Part shown: positions 32,259 through 32,645 of the stretch, piece after piece
How positions within the stretch are numbered: the first letter of the stretch is position 1
Layout: each line of letters begins with the position of its first letter
DNA from: Novosphingobium sp.
GTDB taxonomy: Bacteria; Pseudomonadota; Alphaproteobacteria; Sphingomonadales; Sphingomonadaceae
NCBI GenBank assembly: GCA_027490345.1
Contig: JAIXYF010000250.1
Span: 1-32,645 of the forward strand
Direction of reading: 5' to 3'
Length of the DNA stretch: 32,645 bases
The notes under the pieces: generated by a model
What the model was told of the DNA's origin: nothing
Databases searched by the model: none
Seen by the model: the letters and a program-made list of their open reading frames with translations, nothing else
Translations under genes and position numbers: made by a program

Positions 32259-32645
32259 TCCCCCCTCGTCAACCGATAGCCGACGCCCCAGATCGTCTCA
32301 AGCGCGGGCGTGGCAAAGCCGTCCTCCAGCTTGCGCCGTAGCCGCCCGATATTGACATCGACCACGTTGGTCTGCGGATCGAAGTTCATGTTCCACACAT
32401 CGCGCAGCAGCATTTCGCGCGTCACGGTTTCCCCGCCGTTTTCCACAAAATAGCGAAACAGCGTGAATTCGCGGGGAGACAGCGCGATGTGCTTGCCGCC
32501 GCGAAATGCAGTGCGCGCCTTCACGTGGCATTCGAAAGTGCCATAGATGATGACTGCGCCGTGCACCGCCCCGGCGGCACGGCGGTGCAGCGCGCGCACC
32601 CGGGCAATCAGTTCCTGCGGCTCGTAGGGCTTGGCCAGATAATCA
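32255..32645 (-). CDS. OmpR-family response regulator, 5' part beyond the window
   Basis: The gene runs off the right end of the window. Translation of the last bases gives DYLAKPYEPQELIARVRALH, the end of a receiver domain with the conserved Lys-Pro. A complete winged-helix DNA-binding domain follows (LSPREFTLFRYFVENGG, TREMLLRDVW, VDVNIGRLRRKL, TIWGVGYRL). The GTG at 32599 is internal and is not the start. The phospho-acceptor Asp and the acidic pair lie outside the window. It overlaps the kinase gene by four bases and is the first visible gene of the operon running to 27243, which it probably controls. Confidence 0.95.
   Translation of the reverse strand, partial: DYLAKPYEPQELIARVRALHRRAAGAVHGAVIIYGTFECHVKARTAFRGGKHIALSPREFTLFRYFVENGGETVTREMLLRDVWNMNFDPQTNVVDVNIGRLRRKLEDGFATPALETIWGVGYRLTRGE

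Overview
The window reads as chromosomal DNA of a GC-rich Gram-negative bacterium. It encodes a TonB-dependent outer-membrane receptor, several lipoproteins, a secretin-type protein and many proteins with Sec signal peptides. The gene mix (P450, Baeyer-Villiger-type monooxygenase, acyl-CoA synthetases, TonB receptor) and the style of the proteins suggest an alphaproteobacterium of the Sphingomonadales, for example a Novosphingobium/Sphingobium relative. This assignment is inference; there is no rRNA or marker gene in the window.

Layout. (1) 1-1.2 kb is a small accessory edge of visibly lower GC. It holds a short lipoprotein gene and a GIY-YIG nuclease gene framed by a perfect 32-bp inverted repeat. 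(2) 1.2-5.1 kb, minus strand: an exported protein of unknown function, a MAPEG membrane protein and an amidohydrolase of the N-acyl-D-amino-acid deacylase type. (3) 5.3-11.9 kb: a LuxR-type response regulator and an integral-membrane histidine kinase, both on the plus strand, flank a minus-strand operon encoding two small exported proteins and a lipoprotein that joins TPR repeats to a secretin domain. A HerA/DUF87-like ATPase gene follows the kinase. No other secretion genes are present, so the secretin is an orphan. (4) 12.0-27.2 kb is a catabolic region: an HDAC-like deacetylase, a flavin monooxygenase with a Baeyer-Villiger fingerprint, an AraC regulator, an HSL-type esterase, a TonB receptor, an acyl-CoA synthetase, a FabL-like reductase, an EthD-like protein, and a tightly coupled P450 / acyl-CoA synthetase / SCP2-type thiolase / TetR operon. 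A TetR-style palindrome lies in the divergent promoter between the EthD and P450 genes. (5) 27.2-32.6 kb, minus strand: an OmpR-type response regulator (cut by the window end), its histidine kinase, a lipoprotein and a large exported TPR-CHAT protein with the His/Cys pair of CHAT peptidases.

How they may work together. Region 4 fits uptake of a hydrophobic cyclic or branched compound by the TonB receptor, oxidation by the P450 and the monooxygenase, ester or lactone opening by the esterase, CoA activation, and thiolytic or retro-aldol chain shortening. The substrate cannot be read from the sequence. Regions 3 and 5 are the least ordinary: each pairs two-component signalling with exported TPR proteins of unclear role. 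Two hairpin terminators, REP-like palindromes and one operator candidate were found. I saw no tRNA, rRNA, CRISPR array, insertion sequence or integrase.
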